Shown: positions 1-8,795, counted from the stretch's first letter. The stretch is 64,000 bases of DNA from Phaeospirillum tilakii (GCF_042683125.1 NZ_JBHUIY010000008.1:1-64000); one strand, 5' to 3'. The notes: generated by a model not told the origin, from the sequence alone. Made by a program: numbers and translations.

Positions 1-1
1 G

Positions 2-814
2 CCGCCCGCGCGTCCGCCGACCCGGCGGCGGCGGCGGGGCCGGGCGGATGGCTGGCGCCACCGGCTCGGCCGGCTGTGGCGCGGGCTCAACCGGGTGCCG
101 TCGCCGCTGCTGACCCTCGGGCTGGTGGCGGTGGTGGCGGGCGGTCTGTTCCTGGTCAATCTGGCCCATTGGGTGATCCGCAAGCCGAGCGAATTGCTGG
201 CCCCGGTCAGCGATCTGATGGTCAAGAGCCCGGCCGAGACCTGGGCCGCCTACGGCAAATGGTTCCGCGCCTATGCCACCGCCCGGGTGCCGGCCGAGCT
301 GCTGGCGGCGCTGGCCCAGATCGAGAGCGCCGGCAATCCGGCGGCGCAGACCTACTGGCGCTGGAGCCCCGGCGCCGACGACCTGTTCGGCCTCTACCGC
401 CCGGCGTCGAGTTCGGTCGGGATGTTCCAGATGACCAGCCCGGCCTATGCCGACGCCCGGCGCGGCTGTGTCCGCGACCATGTGGTGGTGCCGCGCGGCG
501 ATCCGCGCTGCCCGGTCGAGGACGAACCGCTGCGGATCCTGCCGTCCCATGCGATCGAACTGACGGCGGTCTATCTCGATCGCGGTGCCGGCCGGCTGCT
601 GGCCAGCCATCCCGGCGCGGTGTCGGCGCGGCAGCGGCGCGATCTGGCCGCCCTGCTGCATCTGTGCGGCCCCGGCCCGGCCGGGGCCTTCGTCCGCCGG
701 GGCTTCCGCCTCGCCCCGGGCGAACGCTGCGGCGATCACGACCCCGCCGCTTATCTGGCCGAGATCGAGCGCCTGACCGCCCAGTTCCGCCGCCTCGCCG
801 ACGCGGCGGAGTGA
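2..814 (+). CDS. Lytic-transglycosylase-like membrane protein (5' partial)
   Basis: The reading frame is open from the first complete codon of the window, so the true start probably lies upstream; the first usable start inside is GTG at 95, which has no ribosome site. Counting from that GTG, an Arg-rich stretch precedes one membrane helix (about residues 4-25). A soluble SLT-like domain follows, with the probable catalytic Glu77 in QIESAGNP and the supporting GMFQMT motif at 109-114, equivalent to GLMQ in the family. It would cut peptidoglycan from the periplasmic face of the inner membrane. Cys pairs at about 125 and 140 could form a disulfide. The family call is fair; the substrate and partner are unknown. 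Confidence 0.6.
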   Translation, partial: PPARPPTRRRRRGRADGWRHRLGRLWRGLNRVPSPLLTLGLVAVVAGGLFLVNLAHWVIRKPSELLAPVSDLMVKSPAETWAAYGKWFRAYATARVPAELLAALAQIESAGNPAAQTYWRWSPGADDLFGLYRPASSSVGMFQMTSPAYADARRGCVRDHVVVPRGDPRCPVEDEPLRILPSHAIELTAVYLDRGAGRLLASHPGAVSARQRRDLAALLHLCGPGPAGAFVRRGFRLAPGERCGDHDPAAYLAEIERLTAQFRRLADAAE

Positions 815-865
815 GGCTGGTGTCGGGTTCCTGAGGGGAAGACCATTCGCGGGCTGTGCCCGCCC

Positions 866-900
866 CCGCCAAGGGGCTCGCGCATGTCGAGCCGCTGCTG
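866..900. repeat. Partial copy of dispersed palindromic element
   Basis: The segment reads CGGGCTGTGCCCGC followed by CCCCGCCAAGGGG, the left arm of the intergenic element seen in full at 10217-10381. It lies in the 205-bp gap between the transglycosylase-like gene and the MarR regulator, which holds no gene. Confidence 0.45.
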
Positions 901-1005
901 GCCGAGATCGCCGCGGATGATACCGCCCGCGTCCCCACTTCCATCCGGCGCCCGCAATCCTCTTGCGCCGGCCGGGGCTTTGGGCGTATCTCTCGGTTCA
1001 GACAA

Positions 1006-1017
1006 TTAGGTTCCTAA
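1006..1017. promoter_or_regulatory. Candidate MarR operator
   Basis: A perfect 5-bp inverted repeat, TTAGG-TT-CCTAA, ends 2 bp before the ATG at 1020. MarR-family operators often carry TTAG...CTAA half-sites, so this is a good candidate for autoregulation and control of the downstream efflux genes. A weak promoter (TTGCGC at 963, TATCTC near 987) lies just upstream. Confidence 0.5.
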
Positions 1018-1092
1018 CCATGACCAATCGGGTTCCCCCCCCCCGAACCGGTCGCGCCCTGTCCTCCGGAACGGCGCGATTTCGGCCTGCGG

Positions 1093-1521
1093 ATGCTGTT
1101 GCTGGCCCGCCGCTGGCGCAACGCGGTCGATGCCCATCTGCGCGATTTCGGCGTGACCTCGGCCGGGTGGCGGGCGCTGTTCCATCTCGGCGAGCGTCAG
1201 GGCTGTCTGCGGCCGTCCGAACTGTCCGAGGCGCTGGAGATGGAGCGGCCGTCGCTGACCCAATTGCTCGACCGCCTCGAGGCGACCGGGCTGGTCGAGC
1301 GTCGCGCCGACCCGGACGACCATCGCTGCAAGCAGGTGGTGCTGACCCCGGCCGGGCAGGAGATCCACCGCCGCACCGTCCAGGTCAACGGGCTGGTCGC
1401 CAGCCGTCTGCTGCACGATGTCAGCGACGCCGAGTTGGCGGTGGTGATGTCGGTGCTGGCGCGGATCACCCGCAACATCGCCGCCGACGAGGCGGAGCGG
1501 GGCCGGACCGGACGGGGGTGA
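1093..1521 (+). CDS. MarR-family transcriptional regulator (start obscured by C10 tract)
   Basis: A winged-helix DNA-binding protein: the recognition region is near residues 39-70 (RPSELSEAL, then ERPSLTQLLDRLEATGLVERR) and the wing is DPDDHRCKQVVLT. The ATG at 1093 gives 142 residues but has no ribosome site and cuts into helix 1. Translation in the same frame reads back naturally to 1045, where a run of ten C (1035-1044) breaks the frame from a better ATG at 1020. With nine C the gene would start at 1020 and be 166 residues long. It lies 8 bp before the FUSC permease gene and probably represses the efflux cassette in the absence of an aromatic ligand. Confidence 0.8.
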   Translation: MLLLARRWRNAVDAHLRDFGVTSAGWRALFHLGERQGCLRPSELSEALEMERPSLTQLLDRLEATGLVERRADPDDHRCKQVVLTPAGQEIHRRTVQVNGLVASRLLHDVSDAELAVVMSVLARITRNIAADEAERGRTGRG

Positions 1522-1529
1522 CGCCGCCG

Positions 1530-3689
1530 ATGACCCGTTTCGCCGCCCTCGATCCGCTCTGGCAACGGCTGCGGTCCTGGCCGCGTCCGCTGGTCGGGCT
1601 GTTGTCCGCCCACTGGAAGCATGCCGCCCGCACCGTCGCCGCCGCGCTGTCGGCGCTCGGGATCGCCTACGCCCTCGAACTCGACATGCCGTTCTCGGCG
1701 GCGGTGACGGTGATGCTGGTCGCCCACCCGGTGCACGGGATGGTGCTGTCGAAAAGCATCAACCGCTTCCTCGGCACCCTGGCCGGGGCGCTGGTGTCGG
1801 TGGTGCTGATGGGGGCGTTCGCCCAGACCCCCGAGATGTTCATGCTCGGCCTCAGCCTGTGGATGGGCGCCTGTACCTTCGCCTCGACCCTGTTGCGCAA
1901 TTTCCGCTCCTACGGCACCGTGCTGGCCGGCTACACCGTGGTGCTGATCGCGATGCCGGGGGTCGAGGCCCCCGACACCATGTTCCATCTGGTCGCCAAC
2001 CGGGTGTCCGACGTCACCATCGGCATCGTCTGTTCCGGGCTGGTGGCGGCGCTGTTCACCTCGCGCTCGGCCGAACGCGGGCTGCGCCACAAGCTGCGCG
2101 GCGGCATGCTCGATCTGGTCGATTACGCCGGGCGGGCGCTGCGCGATCCCCAGGCGGACGGCCGCAGCGCCGAGGCGATCCGCCGCCGTCTCGCCGCCGA
2201 GATCGTCGCCCTCGACAGTCTGGCCGAATTCGCCGCCGCCGAATCCGCCGCGATCGCGCCGCTGCGCGACACGCTGCGGATCGGGTTGGCGGCGATGCTG
2301 GGGGTGCTGGCGGCCGGGGCCTCGGCCGAGGAGGCGCTGCGGCGGCTGCCCCGGACCGAGGGCGGCCATCTCGCCGATCCCGGGCTGGCCCGCGCCGTCA
2401 CCGACTGCCTCGGCCTGCTCGGCGAACTCGCCATCGCCCTCGGCCATCCCGATTCGCCCGCCCGCGCCGGCGAACTGGCCGCGCTGCGCCAGCGTCTGCT
2501 GGCGCTGGCGCAGCGGATCGAGGCCGGGATCGACCCGACCCGGCTGCCCGATCTGGTGGCGCGCGACCGGCTGGCCGAACTGCTCGACGAACTGCGCGCC
2601 ACCCTGGGCGGGCCGATCGCCCTGGCCGCGCCCCCGGCCGGGCCGGGCCGCGCCGTTCCGCTGCCCGGGGCGGAGGAGGACCGCCGCCGCGCCGGGCGGT
2701 TCGGCTTCCATCTCGACTGGCGCGGCGCCGCGATCAACGGCGTCCGCGCCACCCTGGCGACCTGGGTCGCCGGGGCGGTGTGGATCCTGACCGCCTGGCC
2801 CTATGGCTGGATGATGGTGGCGATGGTGGTGCCCAATGCCGGCCTGCTGGCGATGCGCGACCATCCCGAGCGCGACGCGGTCGAACTGACCAAGGGCTGC
2901 CTGCTCGCCGCCTTGCTCGGCTGGGTGTCGCTGGCCTATCTGCTGCCGCTGTTCGACAGCTTCGCCGGGCTGTGTCTGGTGATCGGCCCGATCCTGTTCC
3001 TGGCCGTGCTGCTGTCGGTCAATCCGGCCACCGCCTTCATCGGCGTCGGCGTCTCGGTGTTCTACCTCACCCTGCTGACCCCCTCGAACCCGATGGTCTA
3101 CAACGCGTCGCTGTTCCTCAACAGCGCCCTGCCGACGGTGGGCGGGGCGGCGCTGACGATGGTGGTGTTCCGGGTGGTGCTGCCCAACGATTTGCGCGGC
3201 CATGTCCGCGCCATCGTCCGGGCGATGCGGCGCGACATTCTTGACCTGCTCAACCGCGATGTCGCCCCGAGCGACTGGGAGACCCGCATGCATGACCGGA
3301 TGATCCGTCTGATCGGGCGGATGCGCGCCGCCGAGATGAACCATGCCGAGCTGATCCGCGGCGGCTTCGCCGCCCTGCGCATCGGCCGCGAGGTGATCCG
3401 CGCCCGCCGGCTGCACGCCGGCTTTCCCCCCGGCGGGCTGGTCGATCGGCTGATCGAGCCGTCGCGCCATGCCCTGGCCCGGATCGACCGGGCGCCGCGC
3501 GCGACGGTGCGGGCGCTCCGGCTGTCGGCCAACGGCCTCCTGACCGTCGCGGCGCACGAGCAGCCCGAGCGCGCCGCCGAACTGGGGGCGATCGCCGCCT
3601 CGCTGCTGGAGGTGGCGATGCTGGTCGGCCGCAACCGCCGCTTCTTCCAGTCGGGCGGGCGCGGTCTGGCGCGGGGGCTGCCATGCTGA
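1530..3689 (+). CDS. FUSC-family aromatic-acid efflux permease (AaeB-like)
   Basis: A 719-residue inner-membrane protein with the two-repeat layout of the FUSC/AaeB family: a hydrophobic block at about 30-180, a long soluble helical region, then a second membrane block at about 400-555 (INGVRATLATWVAGAVW, followed by ILTAWPYGWMM). AaeB-type pumps export hydroxylated aromatic acids with an HlyD adaptor. The start is the ATG at 1530; a longer reading in the same frame from 963 runs antiparallel to the MarR frame and is spurious. The gene follows the MarR gene by 8 bp and overlaps the DUF1656 gene by 7 bp, so the four genes form one operon. The substrate is inferred from the family only. Confidence 0.85.
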   Translation: MTRFAALDPLWQRLRSWPRPLVGLLSAHWKHAARTVAAALSALGIAYALELDMPFSAAVTVMLVAHPVHGMVLSKSINRFLGTLAGALVSVVLMGAFAQTPEMFMLGLSLWMGACTFASTLLRNFRSYGTVLAGYTVVLIAMPGVEAPDTMFHLVANRVSDVTIGIVCSGLVAALFTSRSAERGLRHKLRGGMLDLVDYAGRALRDPQADGRSAEAIRRRLAAEIVALDSLAEFAAAESAAIAPLRDTLRIGLAAMLGVLAAGASAEEALRRLPRTEGGHLADPGLARAVTDCLGLLGELAIALGHPDSPARAGELAALRQRLLALAQRIEAGIDPTRLPDLVARDRLAELLDELRATLGGPIALAAPPAGPGRAVPLPGAEEDRRRAGRFGFHLDWRGAAINGVRATLATWVAGAVWILTAWPYGWMMVAMVVPNAGLLAMRDHPERDAVELTKGCLLAALLGWVSLAYLLPLFDSFAGLCLVIGPILFLAVLLSVNPATAFIGVGVSVFYLTLLTPSNPMVYNASLFLNSALPTVGGAALTMVVFRVVLPNDLRGHVRAIVRAMRRDILDLLNRDVAPSDWETRMHDRMIRLIGRMRAAEMNHAELIRGGFAALRIGREVIRARRLHAGFPPGGLVDRLIEPSRHALARIDRAPRATVRALRLSANGLLTVAAHEQPERAAELGAIAASLLEVAMLVGRNRRFFQSGGRGLARGLPC

Positions 3690-3877
3690 AGGAAATCGAC
3701 CTGACCGGGATCTATGTCGGCCCGATCATCCTCTACATGCTGATTTCGATCCCGATCTTCCTCGCCGTGCGGCTGCTGCTGTCGCGGATCGGGTTCCTGT
3801 CGTTCGTCTGGCACCCCGCCTTGTTCGAGATCGCCCTGTTCGGGATCATTCTCGCCTTGGTGGTGTCGCTGCGCTGA
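3683..3877 (+). CDS. DUF1656 small membrane protein (AaeX-like)
   Basis: A 64-residue protein with two membrane helices (about 12-35 and 45-62), matching the DUF1656/AaeX family in length and in the motif IGFLSFVWHPALFE. Genes of this family almost always sit between a FUSC permease and an HlyD adaptor, as here. It overlaps the permease gene by 7 bp and precedes the adaptor gene by 11 bp. Its molecular role is not known; it is presumed to assist the efflux complex. Confidence 0.85.
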   Translation: MLKEIDLTGIYVGPIILYMLISIPIFLAVRLLLSRIGFLSFVWHPALFEIALFGIILALVVSLR

Positions 3878-3888
3878 AGGGTGCTGTC

Positions 3889-4812
3889 ATGTCCTGGTTC
3901 CGTATGGTTGTGCGCGTCGCCATCACCGCCCTGCTGACCCTGATCGCCTGCGATCTGGTCGCCGCGCTGTGGCACCATTACATGATCGCGCCCTGGACCC
4001 GCGACGGGCGGGTGCGGGTCGAGACGGTCGAGATCGCCCCCGAGGTCGCCGGGGTGGTGGCCGAGCTGCGGGTGCGCGACAACCAGACCGTCCACAAGGG
4101 CGACGTGCTGTTCACCATCGATGCCGACCGCTTCCGCATCGCCGCCGACAAGGCGGCGGCGGTGGTCGAGAGCCGGCGGGCCGAGGCGGCGCTGGCGGCG
4201 GCCAAGGCCGAGCGCCGCGCCCGCCTCAGCGATCTGGCCGGCTCGGTCGAGGAGAAGCAGCAATACGCCTCGGCGGCGGCGATGGCCGAGGCCAATGTCC
4301 GCGAGGCCGAGGCCGAACTGGCCGATGCCCGGCTGGCGCTGGCCAAGACGGTGCTGCGCTCGCCGGTCAACGGCTACGTCACCAACCTCAAGCTGCGGGC
4401 GGGCGATTACGTCACCCCGGGCAAGACCGCGCTGGTGGTGGTGGACAAGGAAAGCTTCTGGGTCGCCGCCTATTTCGAGGAAACCAAGCTCGGCATGGTC
4501 CGGCCGGGGGTGCCGGTCCAGGTGCAGATGATGGGCTACGACCACCCGGCCCGGGGCCATGTCGAGAGTCTGGCCTGGGGCATCGCCGACCAGAACAGCG
4601 AGGCCGGGGCGGGCGGGCTGGCCAACGTCAACCCGGTGTTCACCTGGGTCCGTCTCGCCCAGCGCCTGCCGGTGCGGGTGGTGCTCGACGAGGTGCCGGG
4701 CGAGATCCATCTCGCCGCCGGGATGACCTGTTCGGTCAATGTCGAGGAACGGGAAAATCTCAAGACCGAGGCCGGCTTCCTGCCGCATTGGCTGAAGGTC
4801 AACCTGTTCTGA
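3889..4812 (+). CDS. HlyD-family efflux adaptor (AaeA-like)
   Basis: A 307-residue periplasmic adaptor: an N-terminal membrane anchor (about 5-26), a biotinyl-lipoyl half at 45-80, an Ala/Glu-rich coiled-coil hairpin at about 85-150, the second lipoyl half (RSPVNGYVTNLKLRAGDYV) and a beta-barrel. This is the order seen in AaeA/EmrA-type membrane fusion proteins. It should link the FUSC permease to an outer-membrane channel; no channel gene is encoded in this cassette, so a shared one must be used. The start ATG at 3889 follows a GAAGGG-like ribosome site. It is the last gene of the MarR-FUSC-DUF1656-HlyD operon. Confidence 0.88.
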   Translation: MSWFRMVVRVAITALLTLIACDLVAALWHHYMIAPWTRDGRVRVETVEIAPEVAGVVAELRVRDNQTVHKGDVLFTIDADRFRIAADKAAAVVESRRAEAALAAAKAERRARLSDLAGSVEEKQQYASAAAMAEANVREAEAELADARLALAKTVLRSPVNGYVTNLKLRAGDYVTPGKTALVVVDKESFWVAAYFEETKLGMVRPGVPVQVQMMGYDHPARGHVESLAWGIADQNSEAGAGGLANVNPVFTWVRLAQRLPVRVVLDEVPGEIHLAAGMTCSVNVEERENLKTEAGFLPHWLKVNLF

Positions 4813-4823
4813 TGGCAGGGGTT

Positions 4824-4841
4824 GCCGGGACCGCTCCCGGC
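4824..4841 (+). terminator. GC hairpin after the efflux cassette
   Basis: A 7-bp stem GCCGGGA-CCGC-TCCCGGC lies 11 bp past the adaptor stop codon. There is no T-run, so it may be an attenuated or Rho-aided terminator rather than a classic one. Confidence 0.35.
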
Positions 4842-4945
4842 CCTCACATCAGGGGCGGCCGCCTTTCGCCCTCGGCGGGACTCGGCCACCCTCGGGCGAA
4901 CACCCCAGGTTGGGGCGTCGCAACGGAGGTGAATCTAAATTAATT

Positions 4946-4973
4946 TTGATCCGCGCCTCCCCCGCCTTATGGT
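4946..4973 (+). promoter_or_regulatory. Candidate promoter of the small gene at 5011
   Basis: TTGATC and TATGGT are separated by 16 bp in an AT-rich patch, and the second box ends 38 bp before the start codon at 5011. This fits a housekeeping sigma promoter. Confidence 0.45.
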
Positions 4974-5010
4974 GCCCCGAGGCGCAACGACCGAAGAGCA
5001 GGAGGCCGCA

Positions 5011-5238
5011 ATGCAGGGTCAGGCCAGCAAGATCGCGTTTCATCTTGCCGATTCCCGCCAGGGTGCGCGGTGCCGGACGACCGGGGCGCGCCGGCCGGGG
5101 GCCTATGCCGGCAATGCCGAACCTCCGCTCGACGAACTGGTCAATGATCCGATCGTGCGCGGGCTGATGGCCCGCGACGGGGTCGCCCTCGACTCGCTGT
5201 GCGGCCTGATCGCCGAGGTCCGCCGCCGGCTGGCCTGA
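5011..5238 (+). CDS. Small hypothetical protein
   Basis: A 75-residue soluble protein of unknown function. The ATG at 5011 is chosen because AGGAGG lies 6 bp upstream; a longer reading from 4969 has no such site. The first half is basic and Gly/Arg-rich, and the second half is an acidic-to-basic amphipathic helix region (DELVNDPIVRGLMARDG, then SLCGLIAEVRRRLA) of a type common in small orphan genes of Rhodospirillales. It stands alone with its own likely promoter and a hairpin about 75 bp downstream. No function can be assigned. Confidence 0.6.
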   Translation: MQGQASKIAFHLADSRQGARCRTTGARRPGAYAGNAEPPLDELVNDPIVRGLMARDGVALDSLCGLIAEVRRRLA

Positions 5239-5312
5239 TCCCGGCCGCCCTTTGAAATGATCCGCTCGGCGGCCGGTAAGCCCGCGCGGCGTTTGCGCGT
5301 CACCGTCTCGGC

Positions 5313-5339
5313 ATGAAATGACCCCTTGGGTCATTTCAT
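5313..5339. repeat. Perfect 12-bp inverted repeat
   Basis: ATGAAATGACCC and its exact reverse complement are separated by three bases (CTT). It lies 75 bp after the small gene and about 105 bp before the TPR gene. No T-run follows on either strand, so it could be an operator or a non-canonical terminator. Confidence 0.5.
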
Positions 5340-5445
5340 TGGCCGGGCGGTATGAGCCTCGCCGACGCGGTTTCCGGTCCGGCGGCGTTTCGCGCTATGA
5401 TCGCGGCGGCGCCGTGCCGGCGCCGGACAGAGGCGAGGCACCGCG

Positions 5446-7365
5446 TTGACCCATACCGATTCCGCCGGGCCGGCGGACCCGCTGCGCGCAGCGTTCGACC
5501 GTCATCGCGCCGGGGCGCTGGCCGAGGCGGTGGCGCTGTATCGCGCCTATCTCGACCGCCGCCCCGACAGTTGCGAGGGGCATTATCTGCTCGGGCTGTG
5601 TCATGCCCAGCGCCATGAATTCGCCCCGGCCGAGGCCTGCCTCGCCGCGGCGGTGCGGCTGCGGCCGGACGACCCGGTGCTGCTGCGCAGTCATGGCAAC
5701 ATCCTCAAGATGGCCGGCCGCCACCAGGAGGCGGTGGCCCGCTTCGACGCCGCGCTGGCGCTCGATCCCGCCTCGGCCGAAACCCACCGCTGCCGCGCCT
5801 TGTCGCTGAAGGGGCTGGGGCGGTTCGACGCGGCGCTGGCCGCCTTCGGCGCCGCGCTGGCGGTCGAGCCCGACCATGTCGAGACGCTGGCCAGCCGCGC
5901 CAACCTGCTGGTCGAGCTGGGCCGCCCCGAGGCGGCGCTGGCCGATTATGACCGCGCCCTGGCGCTGCGGCCCGATTTCACCGAGGCCCACAACAATCGC
6001 GGCGTGGTGCTCAACGGTCTGGGCGCCTATCGCGAGGCGATGCTGAGCTTCTGCCAGGCGCTGACGCTGCGCAAGGATTACCCCGAGGCCTACAACAACC
6101 GGGGCATCACCTTCAAATCGCTGGCCAAGTACGAGATGGCGCTGCGCGATTACGACACCGCGCTGGCGCTGCGCCCGTCCTATCCCGAGGCCCACAACAA
6201 CCGGGGCAACGCGCTGAAGGAGATGCGGCGGCTGGAGGAGGCGCTGCAAAGCTTCGAGCGGGCGATCGCGCTGAAGCCCGATTACGCCGAGGCCTACAAC
6301 AACCGGGGCGTGGTGCGGGCCGACCTCCAGCAGACCGAGGAGGCGATCCACAATTACGACCGCGCCATCGCGCTCCGGCCCGATTACGCCGAGGCCCATT
6401 TCAACCGCGCGCTCAGCCAGCTGCAACTCGGCCGCTTCGCCGAGGGCTGGTCCGGCTATGAATGGCGCTGGCGCAATCCCAATCTCTGCCTGTCGGCGCA
6501 GCCGCTGCCGCTGCCGCAGCCGCCGTGGCGGGGCGGGGAGGATCTGGCCGGGCGCACCCTGCTGCTGCATGGCGAGCAGGGGCTGGGCGACGCGATCCAG
6601 TTCTGCCGCTATGCCCGGCTGGCGGCGGCGCGCGGCGCCCGGGTGGTGCTGGAGGCCGACCGCCCGCTGGTCCGGCTGCTGAGCGGGCTCGACGGCGTCG
6701 CGCAACTGGTGGGGCGGGGCGAGGCGCTGCCGGCGTTCGACCTGCATTGCCCGCTGCTCAGCCTGCCGCTGGCGTTCGGCACCACCCTCGACACCATCCC
6801 GGCCGCGCCATCCTATCTCGCCGCCGATCCGGCCCTGGTCGAACGCTGGCGCCACCGCCTCGGCCCCGCCACCGGGCCGCGCATCGGCGTGGTGTGGAGC
6901 GGCAGCGCCAGCCACCGCAACGATGCCTGCCGGTCGCTGCCGCTGGCCGCCTTCGCCGCGCTGATCTCGCCCCGGTTCGAGTTCCTCTGCCTGCACCAGG
7001 AGATCCGCGACGCCGACGCGGCCCAGGCGGCCGACACCCCCGGCCTGCGGCTGTTCTGCGACGACATCGAGGATTTCGCCGACACTGCCGCCCTGTGCGC
7101 GCTGTGCGATCTGGTGATCAGCGTCGATACCAGCGTCGCCCACCTCGCCGCCGCGCTGGGGCGGCCGACCTGGGTGGCGCTGCCGTTCAATGCCGACTGG
7201 CGCTGGCTGCTGGAGCGGCCGGATTCGCCCTGGTATCCCTCGCTGCGGCTCTATCGCCAGAGTGTCGCCGACGGCCTGCGCGGCGATTGGGGCGCGGTGC
7301 TGGCCGCGCTCGGCGCCGATCTCGCCGCCCGCTTCGGCGACGCGGCGGCGGTGGCGAAAGGTTGA
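5446..7365 (+). CDS. TPR protein with C-terminal glycosyltransferase-like domain
   Basis: A 639-residue protein. About ten tetratricopeptide repeats fill residues 10-345; the central ones are nearly identical, with the recurring PDYAEAYNNRG/ALRP pattern. The C-terminal half (about 370-635) resembles the GT9/heptosyltransferase-like fold often fused to such TPRs, with GEQGLGDAIQFCRYA, RIGVVWSGSASHRND and CDLVISVDTSVAHLAAALG. Such fusions are thought to glycosylate proteins or surface glycans, but the acceptor here is unknown. The start is TTG at 5446, preceded by GAGGCGAGG; no better start exists. The neighbours give no further hint. Confidence 0.75.
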   Translation: MTHTDSAGPADPLRAAFDRHRAGALAEAVALYRAYLDRRPDSCEGHYLLGLCHAQRHEFAPAEACLAAAVRLRPDDPVLLRSHGNILKMAGRHQEAVARFDAALALDPASAETHRCRALSLKGLGRFDAALAAFGAALAVEPDHVETLASRANLLVELGRPEAALADYDRALALRPDFTEAHNNRGVVLNGLGAYREAMLSFCQALTLRKDYPEAYNNRGITFKSLAKYEMALRDYDTALALRPSYPEAHNNRGNALKEMRRLEEALQSFERAIALKPDYAEAYNNRGVVRADLQQTEEAIHNYDRAIALRPDYAEAHFNRALSQLQLGRFAEGWSGYEWRWRNPNLCLSAQPLPLPQPPWRGGEDLAGRTLLLHGEQGLGDAIQFCRYARLAAARGARVVLEADRPLVRLLSGLDGVAQLVGRGEALPAFDLHCPLLSLPLAFGTTLDTIPAAPSYLAADPALVERWRHRLGPATGPRIGVVWSGSASHRNDACRSLPLAAFAALISPRFEFLCLHQEIRDADAAQAADTPGLRLFCDDIEDFADTAALCALCDLVISVDTSVAHLAAALGRPTWVALPFNADWRWLLERPDSPWYPSLRLYRQSVADGLRGDWGAVLAALGADLAARFGDAAAVAKG

Positions 7366-7427
7366 CGTAAGCATCCGTCCGTAAGCCCTCCCGCTCCTGG
7401 TGTGTGCGGACGAAAGGGCAGGGCGCG

Positions 7428-8795
7428 ATGGGCGGCAACATCCGGTCTTGGGGAGCGGTCTGGCTCGGTCTCGGGCTGCTGGCGGTGGCGGCGGGGCCGG
7501 TCCGGGCCGAGGAGGGCGAGGCGGCGCCGGCGGCGGACGAGGCGCGGGTCAGCGAGGATTTCTCGCTGCACGGTCAGGCTACCAGCACCTATCAGGTCAA
7601 GCCCGACTTTCCCTCGGCCTATCAGTCCGGCAACAGCCTCGACCACAAGTTCCAGGCGCGCGACAGCAACACCGTCACCCTGTTCCTCGGCGCCCGGCTG
7701 TGGCGGGGGGCCGAGGCCTATGTCGATCCCGAACTGTCGGAAGGCTACGGCCTCAGCCACACCTACGGGCTGGCCGGCTTCAGCAACGGCGAGGCGCAGA
7801 AGGGCGGCTCGCTGTGGCCGAAATATTATCCGGCGCGCTATTACCTCAAGCAGGTGATCGGCCTGGGCGGCGAGCAGGAATGGATCGAGGGCGGGGCCAA
7901 CCAGCTGGCCGGGTATCAGGACGTGTCGCGGCTGACCCTGGTCGGCGGCGGCTTCGCCGCCTCGGATTTCTTCCAGACCAACAGCTACGCCAACGATCCG
8001 CGCGCCAATTTCACCAATTGGGCGCTGTGGGAATCCGCCGCCTGGGACGTGCCGGGCAATCAGAAGGGCTACACCCGGGGCCTGTACGCCGAACTCAATC
8101 AGGCCGATTGGGCGCTGCGCTACGGCGCCTTCGCCGTGCCCAACAGCCTCAACGCCTCCGACGTCACCTTTGGCGGCGACCGCACCCTCAGCCAGGCGGT
8201 CGAGATCGAGGGGCGGGGCAGCCTCGCCGGCCGGCCGGGCAAGCTCAAGCTGATGGGGTTCTACACCCGGGCGGCGATGGGCGATTACCGCGCGGCGCTG
8301 CGGCTGGTCGCCCAGGGGGCCGACGCCGCCGCCGCGCTCCAGCGCACCCGCCAGCCCGGTCATGAGAAATTCGGCTTTGCCGCCACCGCCGAGCAGGAGA
8401 TCGCCGACGAACTCGGCCTGTTCGCCCGATTGTCGTGGAACGACGGCCGCAACGAGGAATGGGGCTTCACCGATGCCGATGCCAGTCTGGCCGGCGGGGC
8501 CAGCCTCAAGGGCGGGCGCTGGGGCCGGCCCGACGACACCGTCGGGCTCGGCGCGGCGGTCAACACCATCACCGCGGCCCACCGCGCCTTCCTCGCCGCC
8601 GGCGGCAGCACGATTCTGCTCGGCGACGGCGGGCTCAGCTATGGCCACGAGGTCGATCTCGAAGCCTATTACGCCGCCCGGCTGCTGCCGTTCCTGACCC
8701 TGACCGGCGATTACCAGCTGATCGACAACCCCGGCTACAACCAGGATCGCGGCCCGGCCCAGGTGTTCGGCGGCCGCCTGCACGCCGAATTCTGA
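7428..8795 (+). CDS. Outer-membrane carbohydrate-porin-like protein
   Basis: A 455-residue protein with an N-terminal signal peptide cleaved near AGPVRAEE (about residue 25) and a body of alternating beta-strand segments ending in Phe, as usual for outer-membrane barrels (GGRLHAEF). SLWPKYYPARYYLKQVIGLGG and FQTNSYANDPRANFTNW match the pattern of OprB/carbohydrate-selective porins of alphaproteobacteria. The ATG at 7428 is preferred because the signal peptide follows directly and GGGCAGGG precedes it; an in-frame GTG at 7404 is less likely. It lies 106 bp before the RND adaptor gene on the same strand, so co-expression is possible. Confidence 0.75.
   Translation: MGGNIRSWGAVWLGLGLLAVAAGPVRAEEGEAAPAADEARVSEDFSLHGQATSTYQVKPDFPSAYQSGNSLDHKFQARDSNTVTLFLGARLWRGAEAYVDPELSEGYGLSHTYGLAGFSNGEAQKGGSLWPKYYPARYYLKQVIGLGGEQEWIEGGANQLAGYQDVSRLTLVGGGFAASDFFQTNSYANDPRANFTNWALWESAAWDVPGNQKGYTRGLYAELNQADWALRYGAFAVPNSLNASDVTFGGDRTLSQAVEIEGRGSLAGRPGKLKLMGFYTRAAMGDYRAALRLVAQGADAAAALQRTRQPGHEKFGFAATAEQEIADELGLFARLSWNDGRNEEWGFTDADASLAGGASLKGGRWGRPDDTVGLGAAVNTITAAHRAFLAAGGSTILLGDGGLSYGHEVDLEAYYAARLLPFLTLTGDYQLIDNPGYNQDRGPAQVFGGRLHAEF

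Noticed and set aside
963..1529. N-terminal extension of the FUSC permease back to 963
   Set aside because: This part is out of frame with the clear MarR gene and has an Arg/Pro/Gly composition typical of a shadow frame. The permease starts naturally at ATG 1530.
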